Assembly (NCBI GenBank): GCA_963700865.1
Contig: CAVOZC010000018.1
Coordinates: 1-64,000, forward strand
Direction: 5' to 3'
DNA from: CAVOGJ01 sp963700865
Lineage (GTDB): Bacteria > Planctomycetota > Planctomycetia > Pirellulales > Pirellulaceae
Length of the DNA: 64,000 bases
The translations under genes and the position numbers were made by a program. The notes under the pieces were generated by a model. The model was not told the DNA's origin and did not search any database. It saw only the letters and a program-made list of their open reading frames with translations. Of this stretch, positions 21,119 through 30,567 are shown piece after piece; positions within the stretch are counted from its first letter, which is position 1, and each line of letters starts with the position of its first letter.

Positions 21119-21318
21119 CGCCGGTTCCTTCTCATGGGACGGAAAAACATCGATGCTCGCGGTCGCAACTTGCCCGGATGGCGGCCCTTCGGCCGCGCGA
21201 TCGGGCACGAAAGGTGCCCGATCCTGGTGGGGACCCCCGCGGAGGATACAATTATAGAGCCACGCAGGGCGAACACGTAGTGCATCATCCGCAGTCAGGC
21301 CGGGAGCGGGTTGTTTCC

Positions 21319-22303
21319 ATGAGGAGGTCCGCCTCATCCGTTGATCGAATCGCCGGGGGGAAGCCATGGTTTCCCGATCGCCAGCTGTCGGCTGGACTGC
21401 TATCCCTGGCCTTGCATCTGCTGCTGGTCGTTTCGCTGGCGGCATCGCTGCGGTATGCCCCCCGCGGTGTTGCGGTGGAGCCCGATCGGACGACGGGGAT
21501 TGTCCTGGTCGATCGGTCGCAGGGTGAGGAGCAATTCCTGACGGCCGAGGATCCGCCTGCCGAGGCAGCCTTGGCTCCGCAGGGGGACCGGACCGATTCG
21601 CCCTTTCCGTCGGCCAAGGAGTTGACGGTCGATGTGGGGGAGCTGCTGCCGAGCTTTTCAGATACCGGTGCCGCGGCCGAGACGGCCACGGCGGCTGTGC
21701 GAGCGGACGAGTTGGGAGGCGGCACGGCTGCCTCACTCGACCTGGGAGGCCAGACGCGTACCGGTGTGTTTGGCGTCTACGGCGAAGGGAATCGGTTTGT
21801 CTATGTCTTCGATCACTCCGGCAGCATGGGAGGATTCGGCGGCCGCCCCCTGAGGGCGGCTAAGTCGGAGCTGGCCAAGAGCCTGGGCGATCTGGATCGC
21901 ATCCATCAATTTCAGATTATCTTCTACAACGAACGGCCGAGCGTTTTCAATCCCGATGGTGGACGGGCGACCTTGCAATGGGGCGACGAGGCGACCAAGC
22001 GGCTGGCATTGGCGTTTCTGGACGGCATTGCGGCCGCGGGAGGGACAAGTCACATGGCGGCGCTCCGTGTGGCCCTCGGCATGAAACCGGACGTGGTCTT
22101 CTTCCTGACGGATGCCGACGAACCCTCGTTGTCGGCGACCGACCTCGCGCATCCGGAGAATGAACAGCGGCACGGCGATCTATGCCGTGGAATTCGGCTT
22201 TGGCCCGCAGCGAAGTCGCAACAACTTTCTGGTACGATTGGCGGAACAAAATGGGGGGCAGCATGTGTATGTCGACATTTCCCAGCTGCCCGATGGGCGA
22301 TAG
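21319..22303 (+). CDS. Von Willebrand factor A domain membrane protein, frameshifted
   Basis: About 328 residues: a hydrophobic segment near residues 28-47 (LLSLALHLLLVVSLAASL), a variable acidic stretch, then a VWA domain from about 150. The metal-ion site is complete: DHSGSMG, the Thr in GGTSHMA, and FLTDADEP. After SATDLA the frame slips near 22145-22155 and continues as MNSGTAIYAVEFGFGP, LVRLAEQNGGQHVYVDIS, stopping at 22303. Without the slip the domain would be intact. It heads an ExbB/ExbD group by 65 bp on the same strand, suggesting a membrane complex in which a VWA subunit senses or binds an envelope ligand. Confidence 0.75.
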
Positions 22304-22367
22304 GCAAAGCGATGCCGGTGCGCCGCCCGTGAGCAATGATGGCCGCTGACAGGGAGCACGTGCGTAG

Positions 22368-23066
22368 ATGATATCCATCTGGTCCATGTTATCTGCGACG
22401 GCGTGGCTGCTCGCGCAAATCGCCACGGAGGCGACCGAGCCGGCGGCGAATCCTCGGGGATTCCTGGAGATCCTGTTCGCGGGCGGATGGGTCGGATTCT
22501 CGATCGTCTTGCTGCTGTTTGCCCTGTCCCTCACGGCGGCTTACCTGATTTTTGAGCAACTCATGTTGCTGCGACGTGACGAATTAATCCCCGCACACGT
22601 GGCGACCCAAGTCAAGCAATACTTGGCGGCGGGCCAACTGGCGGCGGCCCTGCAGGTGTGCCGCGAGCAGCCGAGTCTCCTTTCCTTCCTGCTGACCAAC
22701 GGGCTGGCCGAGACGGAAGGCGGCTGGACGGAAGTCGAGAAGGCTGTCGAAGAATCACTCGCCGAGCAAGCCGCGCGACTGTTCCGTAAAATTGAATACC
22801 TGTCGGTGATCGGCAATCTGGCCCCCATGGTCGGATTGTTAGGAACCGTAACCGGCATGATCTTCGCCTTTCAGCAGGTGGCAGCCACGCAAGGTGCGGC
22901 GGGAGCCGCGGATCTGGCCGAGGGAATTTACCAGGCGCTGGTCACCACGGTGGGAGGCCTGCTGGTGGCAATCCCCGCGTTGGGCGCGTTCGCCATCTTG
23001 CGGAATCGAGTCGACGGGCTGGTCGCCGAGGCAGCGCATGCCGCGCTCCGGCGCTCGCGCCCTTAA
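22368..23066 (+). CDS. exbB: ExbB/TolQ/MotA-family proton channel subunit
   Basis: A 232-residue inner membrane protein with three transmembrane helices: about residues 40-62 (GFSIVLLLFALSLTAAYLIF), 145-165 (VIGNLAPMVGLLGTVTGMIF) and 180-205 (GIYQALVTTVGGLLVAIPAL). The GLLGTVTGM and TTVGGLLVAIPA signatures are the hallmark of ExbB/TolQ. It should form a proton-driven motor with the ExbD proteins encoded next. No TonB or TolA gene is present nearby, so the effector of this motor is unknown; the adjacent VWA or TPR protein is a candidate. Confidence 0.88.
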   Translation: MISIWSMLSATAWLLAQIATEATEPAANPRGFLEILFAGGWVGFSIVLLLFALSLTAAYLIFEQLMLLRRDELIPAHVATQVKQYLAAGQLAAALQVCREQPSLLSFLLTNGLAETEGGWTEVEKAVEESLAEQAARLFRKIEYLSVIGNLAPMVGLLGTVTGMIFAFQQVAATQGAAGAADLAEGIYQALVTTVGGLLVAIPALGAFAILRNRVDGLVAEAAHAALRRSRP

Positions 23067-23127
23067 AGCGGCTGCCCCGTCAACCCCCGCCAAGACCTGC
23101 CCCACCGGTCGTTCCGGAGACGCGACG

Positions 23128-23556
23128 ATGAAACTGCCTCAGGCCGCCGGGCGGGGAGGCTGGGGCGTGAACATGACGCCGATGATCGACGTCGTATTCC
23201 TGCTGATCATCTTCTTCCTCGTTTCCAGTCATCTTGCCCGCCGCGAGAATGAGTTGCAGCTGGCCTTGCCCGCGGCCAGCAGTGGCGACTTGGAAAAAGA
23301 CGATACGCAGCGACGGCTGACGATCAACATTCGCTCCGACGGCAGTCTCAGCCTGGCCGGTCGACCGATGGGTGACGACGATTTAGTGTCACGATTGGAG
23401 GCGGCCCGGCAACAAGAGGGTTCGGAGATGGAACTGCGGATCAGGGCCGATCGCCATGTCATCTACGAACACGTCTCGCCCGTGCTGCGGGCCGCCGCGA
23501 CGAGCGGAATCTGGAACGTCACGTTCGCCGTCATCCGAGAAGAGCTGCCTCGATGA
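23128..23556 (+). CDS. exbD: ExbD/TolR-family protein 1
   Basis: A 142-residue single-pass protein: short cytoplasmic start (MKLPQAAGRGGWGVN), the signature MTPMIDVVFLLIIFFLVSS containing the proton-carrying Asp, and a periplasmic domain of about 100 residues. ATG 23128 has GGAGA eight bases upstream, and the longer open frame before it covers the end of exbB in another frame. It overlaps the second exbD by 4 bp (ATGA), so the two are translationally coupled. Confidence 0.88.
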   Translation: MKLPQAAGRGGWGVNMTPMIDVVFLLIIFFLVSSHLARRENELQLALPAASSGDLEKDDTQRRLTINIRSDGSLSLAGRPMGDDDLVSRLEAARQQEGSEMELRIRADRHVIYEHVSPVLRAAATSGIWNVTFAVIREELPR

Positions 23557-24005
23557 AAATCCCCTCCGTGGCCATTACGCGAAAGCCACTGCAGGTCGAG
23601 ATGACGCCGATGATCGACGTCGTTTTTTTGTTGCTGATTTTCTTCCTCTGGACATCGAGCTTTCGACTTCCCGAGGAACGGCTGCCAAGTCATCTTGCGG
23701 AAAAGCCTCTGACAGCGGGCACCACCGACGCCGTGAGTGAGCAGGTAGACTTTGATCCGATCGTGATTCGGATAGGTTGGCAAGCCGAAGCGCCGACCTG
23801 GCAGATCGGTGATCAATGGGCCACCTCCAAGACGGACGTATATGCGAAACTAGCCGAAATCGCCCGTATCAAACGGGATGTCCCAATCATCGTCGATCCG
23901 GGTAACGACGTTCCCTTGGGCCACATTATCGATGTCTACGACATCACCCGACGGATCGGCTTCGCAACGGTGCAGTTTGCCGCGGATACTGTTTCCGCCC
24001 CGTGA
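23553..24005 (+). CDS. exbD: ExbD/TolR-family protein 2
   Basis: A 150-residue protein with the same plan as its neighbour: MTPMIDVVFLLLIFFLWTS near residues 17-35 with the conserved Asp, then a periplasmic domain. The two ExbD copies differ strongly outside the helix, so they are old paralogs, and the pair could assemble as a heterodimer in the ExbB channel. The start codon overlaps the stop of the first exbD. Confidence 0.88.
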   Translation: MKIPSVAITRKPLQVEMTPMIDVVFLLLIFFLWTSSFRLPEERLPSHLAEKPLTAGTTDAVSEQVDFDPIVIRIGWQAEAPTWQIGDQWATSKTDVYAKLAEIARIKRDVPIIVDPGNDVPLGHIIDVYDITRRIGFATVQFAADTVSAP

Positions 24006-24142
24006 AGGGCTGGGTGATTTCAGCGTGGGACCGGCTTCCAGACAAAGGGTAGCCGAAGTTGCCAGACGTTGGAGGTTTGGCGGGGAAGGACAGTGGCTGG
24101 AAGCCCCAGTTACGTGGGGATCCCAGAGGGTATAACGTACGC

Positions 24143-26687
24143 ATGGCTTCCGCGACACCTCCACGCTTCCGCAGTCGGCAACAGAACCTCACTCGGCGAT
24201 CGGTGGGCGTCGTTTTGGGACTGATGTTGGCCCTAACGCTGCAGGCCTGGGGCGACACCCAGTCCGACCGGCAGGCGATCGCACGACTGGTCGCCGCCGG
24301 CAAGGTGGACGAAGCGGAATTCTACTGCCGCGAACGGCTGTCCGATTCCAACCTGCCGCTGCCCGCCCGCAGTGCGTTGACGCTGGAATTGATGGATGTG
24401 CTGTCCGGTCGCGCTAGGCGTGAGGCAGGCGCGTCGGCGGCGGCTCATTTCGCGGCGGCCGAAAGAGTCGCCGAGGATTACACACGCGTCGACACCGACA
24501 GCTTGTTGCGATTTCTCGTGGCGTTTCGGCAGGCACTTCTGCCGCGACTCGCGGCTGAATCTTGTTCCGCGAACGAATCGGCCGAGGAAAATCTGGGCAA
24601 GGTGCGCGCCACGATTCGCCGGCTCGAGCAACTGGCGGACAACTTGGACGCGGAGTTGAGGCAGCGCCGCCCGCGTGACTCGCATGAAGTCGGCTACTTG
24701 ACCGAGCGCGAGTTGCGTAACTTGCGGGACCGAGTCGGTCTGGAGCTGGGCGTGACGTTTCTCGCACAAGCCGAAGCCTACCGTAATCGCAGCGAGGATC
24801 GCTTGCTCGCGGCTGGGCGTGCTACCGCGGAATTCGAAAAGCTCTCGCCCACCGCGCTCAGCTCGGAACTCTGGATTGACAGCCGTCTGAAGTTGATCGC
24901 CAGCCTGCGGATGCGGTCCGACTGGTCGGCTTGCGGAGCCCAGGTGCGCATTCTGGAAGGCATGCGGTTATCGCCGGCCGAGCGGACGGCCATCACCACC
25001 GAATTGATTCGCATCGCGATCGCACGAAAAGACTGGGAGCGCCTCACGCGACTGGTAGCTCGACATCCGGCCGAAGGTCCGCTCGGGGATGAGGCGTCGC
25101 TGGCGGCGCTCGAGGCTTATCTGGCGCTTGCCAACGAGTCGCGACAGTCGGGCCAGACGACGCAGGCCACCGATTGGGAGCAGCGAGCGGGTCAGCTTAT
25201 CGACAAAGCCAGCGCTCAATACGGCAAGCACTGGTTGTGGCGTGCCCAACGATTGTGGGCCCATGCGGGCGGAGCGGGCGGCACGCCCGCTCAGGCAGCG
25301 GGCACGACGCTGCATTTGCACGCGGCGGAAGGGCTGTTGCAACAACAACGGTGGCAGGCCGCTCGGCTGGCCTACGAGGGAGCCGCGAAGTCGGCTCGTG
25401 ATCGAGGCGAAAGCGACCTGTTGCTGCAGTCCATGCGGGCCCTCGCCGGGCTTGATCTGCGGCAGGCCCACGCCGAGATTGCGGCGGCGCGACTGCGCGC
25501 CGTGGCACTGGAGTTGCCCGCGGAACCCGCGGCGGCGGCGACGCATCTGATGGCCCTGAAACTGATGGCTGGCCAACGATTGGCGTCACCCGACGAGGCG
25601 ACCGACAGTAGCGACGCCGCTTACGTCGCAGCGTTGCGCGAGCATCTGGTCACGTGGCCAGCCACTCCCTTCGCGGCGCAGGTGCATCTCTGGCTGGGAC
25701 GTTACCTCGAGCACCGCGGAGACCATTTGCAGGCCGTCCGCGAATTGCGTCAAGTCGCTGACGACTCTACCGCGGGACTCGCGACGGCCATTGATTCCGA
25801 AAGGACGAGTCTGCTCGTGCTCTTGGCTCGTGACAAGACGGCGCCCATGCTGGCCGAAGCGGATCGGTCGATGGCACGCTGGCAAGCGATCGCCGCTGCA
25901 GCCAGATACCGGAATTCCGGCCCGCCAGGCAGCCGCCGTGGCGCTGGTCGAGGCGCAGCTGTCGCTGGATCGCGACGTCTCGACCGCTTGCCAGTTGCTG
26001 TCGACCCTGGATGCGCTCGCCCCCAGCGCCGATGTGAAGCGGGCTCTCCTGATGGGTCAGTTCCGCCAGGGCGAATGGGAGCAGGCCTGGAAACATCTGC
26101 AGGAATGTGACGATACGGATGCGAAGCGATGGATCGCTTGTTTTGAGCGCCTCGCAGACGGGTCAACCCGCCGCGAGGCGGCCGAGTGGCGTTTGAGGGC
26201 GATGCGGGAAATCGGAGATCGGGGAGTGACGTTTTCCAAGGCCGAGGCCAGCCGCTGGCAGCGTTTGCAGGCCCAGGCGCTGGCCGAGGCGGGCGACTTT
26301 GCTCAGGCGGCCGAGCGGTATGCGGTCTTGAAGCGGGCAGAGCCACGAAACGGCGACATCGCCGCCGCGTACGCCCGCGCCGTTGCTCAAGACACAACCT
26401 GTTCCTGCGAGGCAAAGTTGCAAGCCTGGCGAGAAGTCCTGGCAGCGGCTCCTTCCGGTTCGCCTTGGTGGTGGGAAGCGAAATATGGTCTGGCAGCGGC
26501 CTTGGTCGAATGTGGCGAGCCGCGGCGGGCGCTGAATATGATTCAGTTGATGCGAGCGACCACAGCGGGGTGGGACGAAGCGGAATGGTCGCCCCAATTA
26601 GAGGCGCTGTCCGAACAATTGGAGCAGCAGTTTGGGACGGACGAAGACGTTCCCAGCCCAGCAGGCTCAGCCCGCGAATTGCGTTGA
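24143..26687 (+). CDS. Exported TPR-like repeat protein, frameshifted
   Basis: Close to 850 residues: an N-terminal signal segment (SVGVVLGLMLALTLQAWGDT), then helical repeats throughout, for example RQAIARLVAAGKVDEAEFYC, GLLQQQRWQAARLAYEGAAK, LRQAHAEIAAARLRAVALEL and EHRGDHLQAVRELRQVADD. Near 25905 the frame slips and resumes as GIPARQAAAVALVEAQLSLD, with further repeats (GDFAQAAERYAVLKRAEP, CGEPRRALNMIQLMRATTAG) to the stop at 26687. It follows the ExbB/ExbD genes on the same strand, 137 bp downstream, and could be their envelope partner in place of TonB. That role is inference. Confidence 0.7.
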
Positions 26688-26751
26688 GACGGGTCATCGA
26701 GTAAAACTCGTCCATGCCCGTTGTTTCTGGGGCAACGCCTTTTTTTCCAGC

Positions 26752-27576
26752 ATGTCTTACCCCCACGTTCCCGGAATGGTGCGCATCGTCTGGATCACCG
26801 ACATCCATTTGAATTTCCTTTCCCGTGATCAGGTTGCGGAGCTGATCGAGCTGGTTCCACGGGAGCATCCAGACGCAATTTTGCTGGGAGGGGACATTGG
26901 CGAAGCCGACTCGGTGGCGACGCTGCTGGAGACACTTGCCTCCGCGTGGACCTGTCCGATCTATTTTGTGCTGGGCAATCACGATTTCTACGGCGGCTCG
27001 ATCCAACGCGTCCGCGAGGAGGCGCGGGCCATCGCTGAGGCCAGCACGAATTTGCATTACTTGACGGTCCAGTCGACTCCATTGGAACTTACGACCGGCG
27101 TGGGCCTGATCGGACATGACGGCTGGGCGGATGCGCGGGCCGGTGATTACCTGCGATCTCTGGTGATGATGAACGACTATCGGCTGATCGACGAACTGCG
27201 AAACCATGACAAGGCGAGCCGACGACTGGAGCTGCAACGGCTGGGGGACGAGGCGGGAGATCATATCGAACTCTTACTGCGAGCCGCCGTGCGGGAATTT
27301 GACGAGGTGATTCTGCTGACGCATGTCCCGCCGTTTCGCGAGGCCTGCTGGTATGACGGTCGCGTCTCGGACGATGAATGGGTGCCGCATTTCTCCTGCA
27401 TGGCCGTCGGTCACGCGATCCGCGACGTGATGAGTAAGCAACCACAAAAACGGCTAACGGTATTGTGCGGTCACACGCACGGCGGAGGCACCTGTCAACC
27501 ACTGACGAATGTGACTGTCAAGACAGGATTTGCGGAGTATGGGACCGTCGCGATTACCGAAGTGATCGACTTCTAG
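26752..27576 (+). CDS. Calcineurin-like metallophosphoesterase
   Basis: A 274-residue cytoplasmic phosphoesterase with all dimetal motifs in order: WITDIHLNF (Asp, His), LLGGDIGEAD (Asp), VLGNHDFYGG (Asn-His), LTHVPPF (His) and CGHTHGG (His-x-His). Substrate cannot be read from the sequence. ATG 26752 (MSYPHVPGMVRIVW) is used; an internal ATG eight codons later is also possible. It lies 64 bp after the TPR gene and 24 bp before the DNA methyltransferase gene, all on the plus strand. Confidence 0.82.
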   Translation: MSYPHVPGMVRIVWITDIHLNFLSRDQVAELIELVPREHPDAILLGGDIGEADSVATLLETLASAWTCPIYFVLGNHDFYGGSIQRVREEARAIAEASTNLHYLTVQSTPLELTTGVGLIGHDGWADARAGDYLRSLVMMNDYRLIDELRNHDKASRRLELQRLGDEAGDHIELLLRAAVREFDEVILLTHVPPFREACWYDGRVSDDEWVPHFSCMAVGHAIRDVMSKQPQKRLTVLCGHTHGGGTCQPLTNVTVKTGFAEYGTVAITEVIDF

Positions 27577-27600
27577 GGGAAAGCTGAGGAACGGAAAGGC

Positions 27601-28542
27601 ATGGACACAAACTGCGTGCATCATCTGGATTGCCTGACGGGGCTCGCTTCCCTGCCCTCGGAGGTGGTGGACCTGGCCTTTGCGGATCCCCCCTTCAATA
27701 TTGGATACCAGTACGACGAATACGACGACCGGCTGGAATCGGAAAGGTACCTCGCGTGGTGCGAACGGTGGATCGCCGCGACCTTACGCGTGCTGAAACC
27801 GAATGGCACCTTCTGGCTGGCCATCGGTGATGAGTATGCGGCGGAACTCAAGGTGCAAATGCAGCGCGTGCATGGGCTGACTTGTCGCAGTTGGGTCGTG
27901 TGGTACTACACGTTCGGCGTGAACTGTAAACAGAAGTTCAGCCGATCGCATGCCCATCTGTTTCATATGGTGAAGGATCCGGAGGACTATACGTTCAACA
28001 CGGAAACCATCCGCGTGCCCTCGGCGCGGCAGCTGGTGTACGGCGACAAGCGGGCCAATCCAAGGGGGAGACTCCCGGACGATACGTGGATCTTGAGACC
28101 TCATGATTTGCCAGACGGCTTTCAAGCCGACGAGGACACCTGGTACTTTCCGCGCGTGGCCGGCACATTCAAGGAGCGCGCGGGGTGGCACGGGTGCCAG
28201 ATGCCCGAACAACTGATGGGCCGAATCATCCGCGCCTGCAGTCACCCTGGCCAACTAGTGCTGGATCCATTCGGTGGCAGCGGCACCACCGCGGCCGTGG
28301 CAAAGAAACTTGGCCGCGACTTCATCACGTTCGAGATGTCGGAAGAATACGCGCGGGGGATCCGCGCACGACTGGCGACCATCGAGGCGGGCGATCGGCT
28401 GACCGGAGCCCCCGAGCCGCTGGTCAGTGCGCCCGACACGGCGAACGGCCGGCGTCTGGAAGCGGCGGCGAGCGGAACTCGGCCCAAACAAAGGAAGCCA
28501 AAACCAAGTCACGAGCAGCGCCCGCTTCCGGGCGTGGAATAA
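27601..28542 (+). CDS. Beta-class DNA methyltransferase (N4-cytosine/N6-adenine type), orphan
   Basis: A 313-residue amino-methyltransferase. The catalytic motif IV ADPPFNIGYQ lies near the N-terminus (residues 28-37) and the SAM-binding motif I LDPFGGSGTTAAVAKKL lies C-terminal (about 220-236), the beta-class order. Between them are LKPNGTFWLAIGDEY and the target-recognition region with WYYTFGVNCKQKFSRSHAHL. The last 55 residues are a basic, disordered tail (GTRPKQRKPKPSHEQ). DPPF is more usual in adenine enzymes, but specificity cannot be assigned from this. No restriction endonuclease gene is adjacent, so it is an orphan and may have a regulatory role. Confidence 0.82.
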   Translation: MDTNCVHHLDCLTGLASLPSEVVDLAFADPPFNIGYQYDEYDDRLESERYLAWCERWIAATLRVLKPNGTFWLAIGDEYAAELKVQMQRVHGLTCRSWVVWYYTFGVNCKQKFSRSHAHLFHMVKDPEDYTFNTETIRVPSARQLVYGDKRANPRGRLPDDTWILRPHDLPDGFQADEDTWYFPRVAGTFKERAGWHGCQMPEQLMGRIIRACSHPGQLVLDPFGGSGTTAAVAKKLGRDFITFEMSEEYARGIRARLATIEAGDRLTGAPEPLVSAPDTANGRRLEAAASGTRPKQRKPKPSHEQRPLPGVE

Positions 28543-28627
28543 TGGGTGAATACGCGAAGCGAACGCCGTGGCTGGGCTTCCCGCCAAGGCGGCTCAACCA
28601 ACGTCTGGCGACTTCGGCGACCGGGTG

Positions 28628-29020
28628 TCAGCTGCCGGCCCGCAACTCGGCCAGATGCTGGGCCGTGGTGACGAGACGTTCCCAGTTCTCGGCGATGTAC
28701 TCGGGTGGGCCGCCGATTTGCGCGACGACTTGGGCCACATTTTCCGTGGGCACCATTTCGATGGCGTCCCAGGGGCAGACGGTCAGCTCGTAGGGATTCG
28801 TCTTTTTCTGTGGAATATGGACGCAAACTTCACAGCCCACGCACCGCTCGAGATCAATCTCGCACCAAGCCTGGTTTCCCTTGACGCCCAAGTCGCGCGT
28901 GATCAATTCGATGCAATCGACCGGACAGACCTCCAGACATGATTCGCAGCCGGTGCAATTGTCGGCATTGATGACGGCCAGTTCTTTGGGGACCTTCTTG
29001 CGGGGACCTTGTTTCGCCAT
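28628..29020 (-). CDS. Two-cluster 4Fe-4S ferredoxin with insertion
   Basis: A 130-residue ferredoxin. The first cluster site is regular, CTGCESCLEVCPVDC. The second begins CVGCEVC but its closing Cys-Pro comes 16 residues later (HIPQKKTNPYELTVCPWDAI), where a standard site has CxxxCP. The usual four-Cys pattern is thus kept only if the loop folds out. A basic N-terminus (MAKQGPRKKVPKEL) precedes, and a helical extension (VAQVVAQIGGPPEYIAENW) follows. It probably transfers electrons between unknown partners. No redox enzyme gene lies adjacent. Confidence 0.82.
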   Translation of the reverse strand: MAKQGPRKKVPKELAVINADNCTGCESCLEVCPVDCIELITRDLGVKGNQAWCEIDLERCVGCEVCVHIPQKKTNPYELTVCPWDAIEMVPTENVAQVVAQIGGPPEYIAENWERLVTTAQHLAELRAGS

Positions 29021-29155
29021 GGCAGAATCTTGCTAAGTCAAAGGTGGACAGGATGTTAGGGTAGCTTGTGACGAAATTCACAAGCCTCCAGAGCCCCCAG
29101 TATAGGCTCTCATCGGCGGCGGTCCAAGTTCCAGGTGAGCCAAAAGTCGGCGTCC

Positions 29156-29182
29156 TCCGTGGCTGGGGCTTCCAGCCACGGA
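29156..29182. repeat. Dispersed palindromic repeat copy after lysA
   Basis: Perfect inverted repeat: tccgtggctgg (29156-29166), loop ggctt, ccagccacgga (29172-29182). It stands 12 bp beyond the lysA stop and matches the 29-bp unit tandemly repeated at 61476-61850. It could act as a 3' stem for lysA, but lacks a T run. Confidence 0.75.
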
Positions 29183-29194
29183 CCGCAGGCCGCC

Positions 29195-30493
29195 TTACGG
29201 CAAGCCGGGAAAGTCGAGGGTGGCAAAGTAGTCCTCGGCCGTCTCGGCTCGCCGGATCTGCGTGACCGCCCCATCGGGACGCAACAGGAATTCCGCGGAT
29301 CGCAGTTTTCCATTGTATTGGAAGCCCATCGAATGACCGTGGGCACCGGCATCGTGAATCACCAGCAGATCGCCCATCTCGATGGCTGGCAGGGATCGAT
29401 CGATGGCGAACTTGTCATTGTTCTCACAGAGCGACCCGACGATGTCGTATTGGTGATCGTGCGGCTGATGCTCCTTGCCCATCACGGTGATGTGGTGGTA
29501 GGCACCGTACATCCCGGGGCGCATGAGGTTCGCCATGCAGGCATCGACGCCGATGTACTGTTTGTAGGTGTCCTTGCGATGGATTGCCGTCGTCACCAGG
29601 TATCCGTAGGGACCGGTGATCATGCGACCGTTTTCCATCATCAAGCGGAGGGGATGCAACGGCGTGGGGCCGATCATTTCCTCGTAAACCTGCCTGATTT
29701 CTTCCCCCAGTTGCGGCAAATCAACCGCTTGTTCCTCGGGTCGGTACGGGATGCCGATGCCACCGCCCAGATTCACGAACTCGATGCGGATTCCCGACTG
29801 CTCAAGCAATTCCAGGCACACGCGGAACAGCATCCGCGCCGTATCGACGAAAAACGAGCGGCGCAATTCGTTGGAGGCAACCATCGTGTGCAGCCCGAAT
29901 CGCTGCACCCCTTTGTCTCGGAGCCGCTGATACCCCTCGGTTAATTGTGCGCGGGTGAGTCCGTACTTGGCTTCCTCCGGTTTTCCGATGATCGCGTTGC
30001 CTTCCCGCAGCGCGCCAGGGTTATAGCGAAAGCAGACGGTCTGCGGAAGGCTCACATGCCGTTCGAGGTATTCGATATGCGTCAGATCGTCGAGGTTGAT
30101 GATACCGCCCAGCTGCAGTGCCTTGGCGTAATCGCCGGCCTGCGTGTTGTTCGAGGTGAACATGATCTCATCTCCGACCAGACCCACGGCCTGACAGAGC
30201 AGCAATTCCATCAGACTACTGCAATCACCCCCGCACCCCTCTTCGCGCAGCAGCCGGATGAGATGCGGATTGGGCGTCGCCTTGACGGCAAAATACTCGC
30301 GAAAGCCACCGTTCCAGGCAAAGGCGGCGTTCAACTGGCGTGCCTTGGCGCGTATCGCCCGTTCGTCGTAGAGATAGAAGGGCGTCGGAAACGACTTGGT
30401 CATTTGCTCCAAGAACGCGTACGTGAAGGGGAGTCGCTTGGCACCCGCGGCCCGATGGCTATTTTCGGCGACACTCATCGATGGTGGCCTCAT
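29195..30493 (-). CDS. lysA: Diaminopimelate decarboxylase-type PLP enzyme
   Basis: Group IV PLP decarboxylase, last step of lysine synthesis (meso-DAP to lysine). The 432-residue protein has the PLP lysine in YFAVKATPNPHL, the glycine-rich phosphate site FVNLGGGIGIPYRP, MMENGRMITGPYGYL, and the C-terminal motif VGSLCENNDKFA, where the common LysA form is CESGD. The FGLHTMVASNEL segment replaces the usual HxGS loop. These variants define a broad subgroup annotated as DAP decarboxylase in planctomycetes; a relative acting on another diamino acid is possible. The start at 30493 or at MSVAENSHR five codons on cannot be separated. Confidence 0.82.
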   Translation of the reverse strand: MRPPSMSVAENSHRAAGAKRLPFTYAFLEQMTKSFPTPFYLYDERAIRAKARQLNAAFAWNGGFREYFAVKATPNPHLIRLLREEGCGGDCSSLMELLLCQAVGLVGDEIMFTSNNTQAGDYAKALQLGGIINLDDLTHIEYLERHVSLPQTVCFRYNPGALREGNAIIGKPEEAKYGLTRAQLTEGYQRLRDKGVQRFGLHTMVASNELRRSFFVDTARMLFRVCLELLEQSGIRIEFVNLGGGIGIPYRPEEQAVDLPQLGEEIRQVYEEMIGPTPLHPLRLMMENGRMITGPYGYLVTTAIHRKDTYKQYIGVDACMANLMRPGMYGAYHHITVMGKEHQPHDHQYDIVGSLCENNDKFAIDRSLPAIEMGDLLVIHDAGAHGHSMGFQYNGKLRSAEFLLRPDGAVTQIRRAETAEDYFATLDFPGLP

Positions 30494-30567
30494 TTCAGCA
30501 AACGACGCCTCGCCGACGAGGTCGACGGGCGTCGTGATCTTGGTGATGAACGATCTGGCAAGCCGGC

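Noticed and set aside
21178..21318. Extended N-terminus for the VWA protein
   Set aside because: The extension overlaps the def upstream region and is not protein-like; ATG 21319 starts just before the hydrophobic segment.
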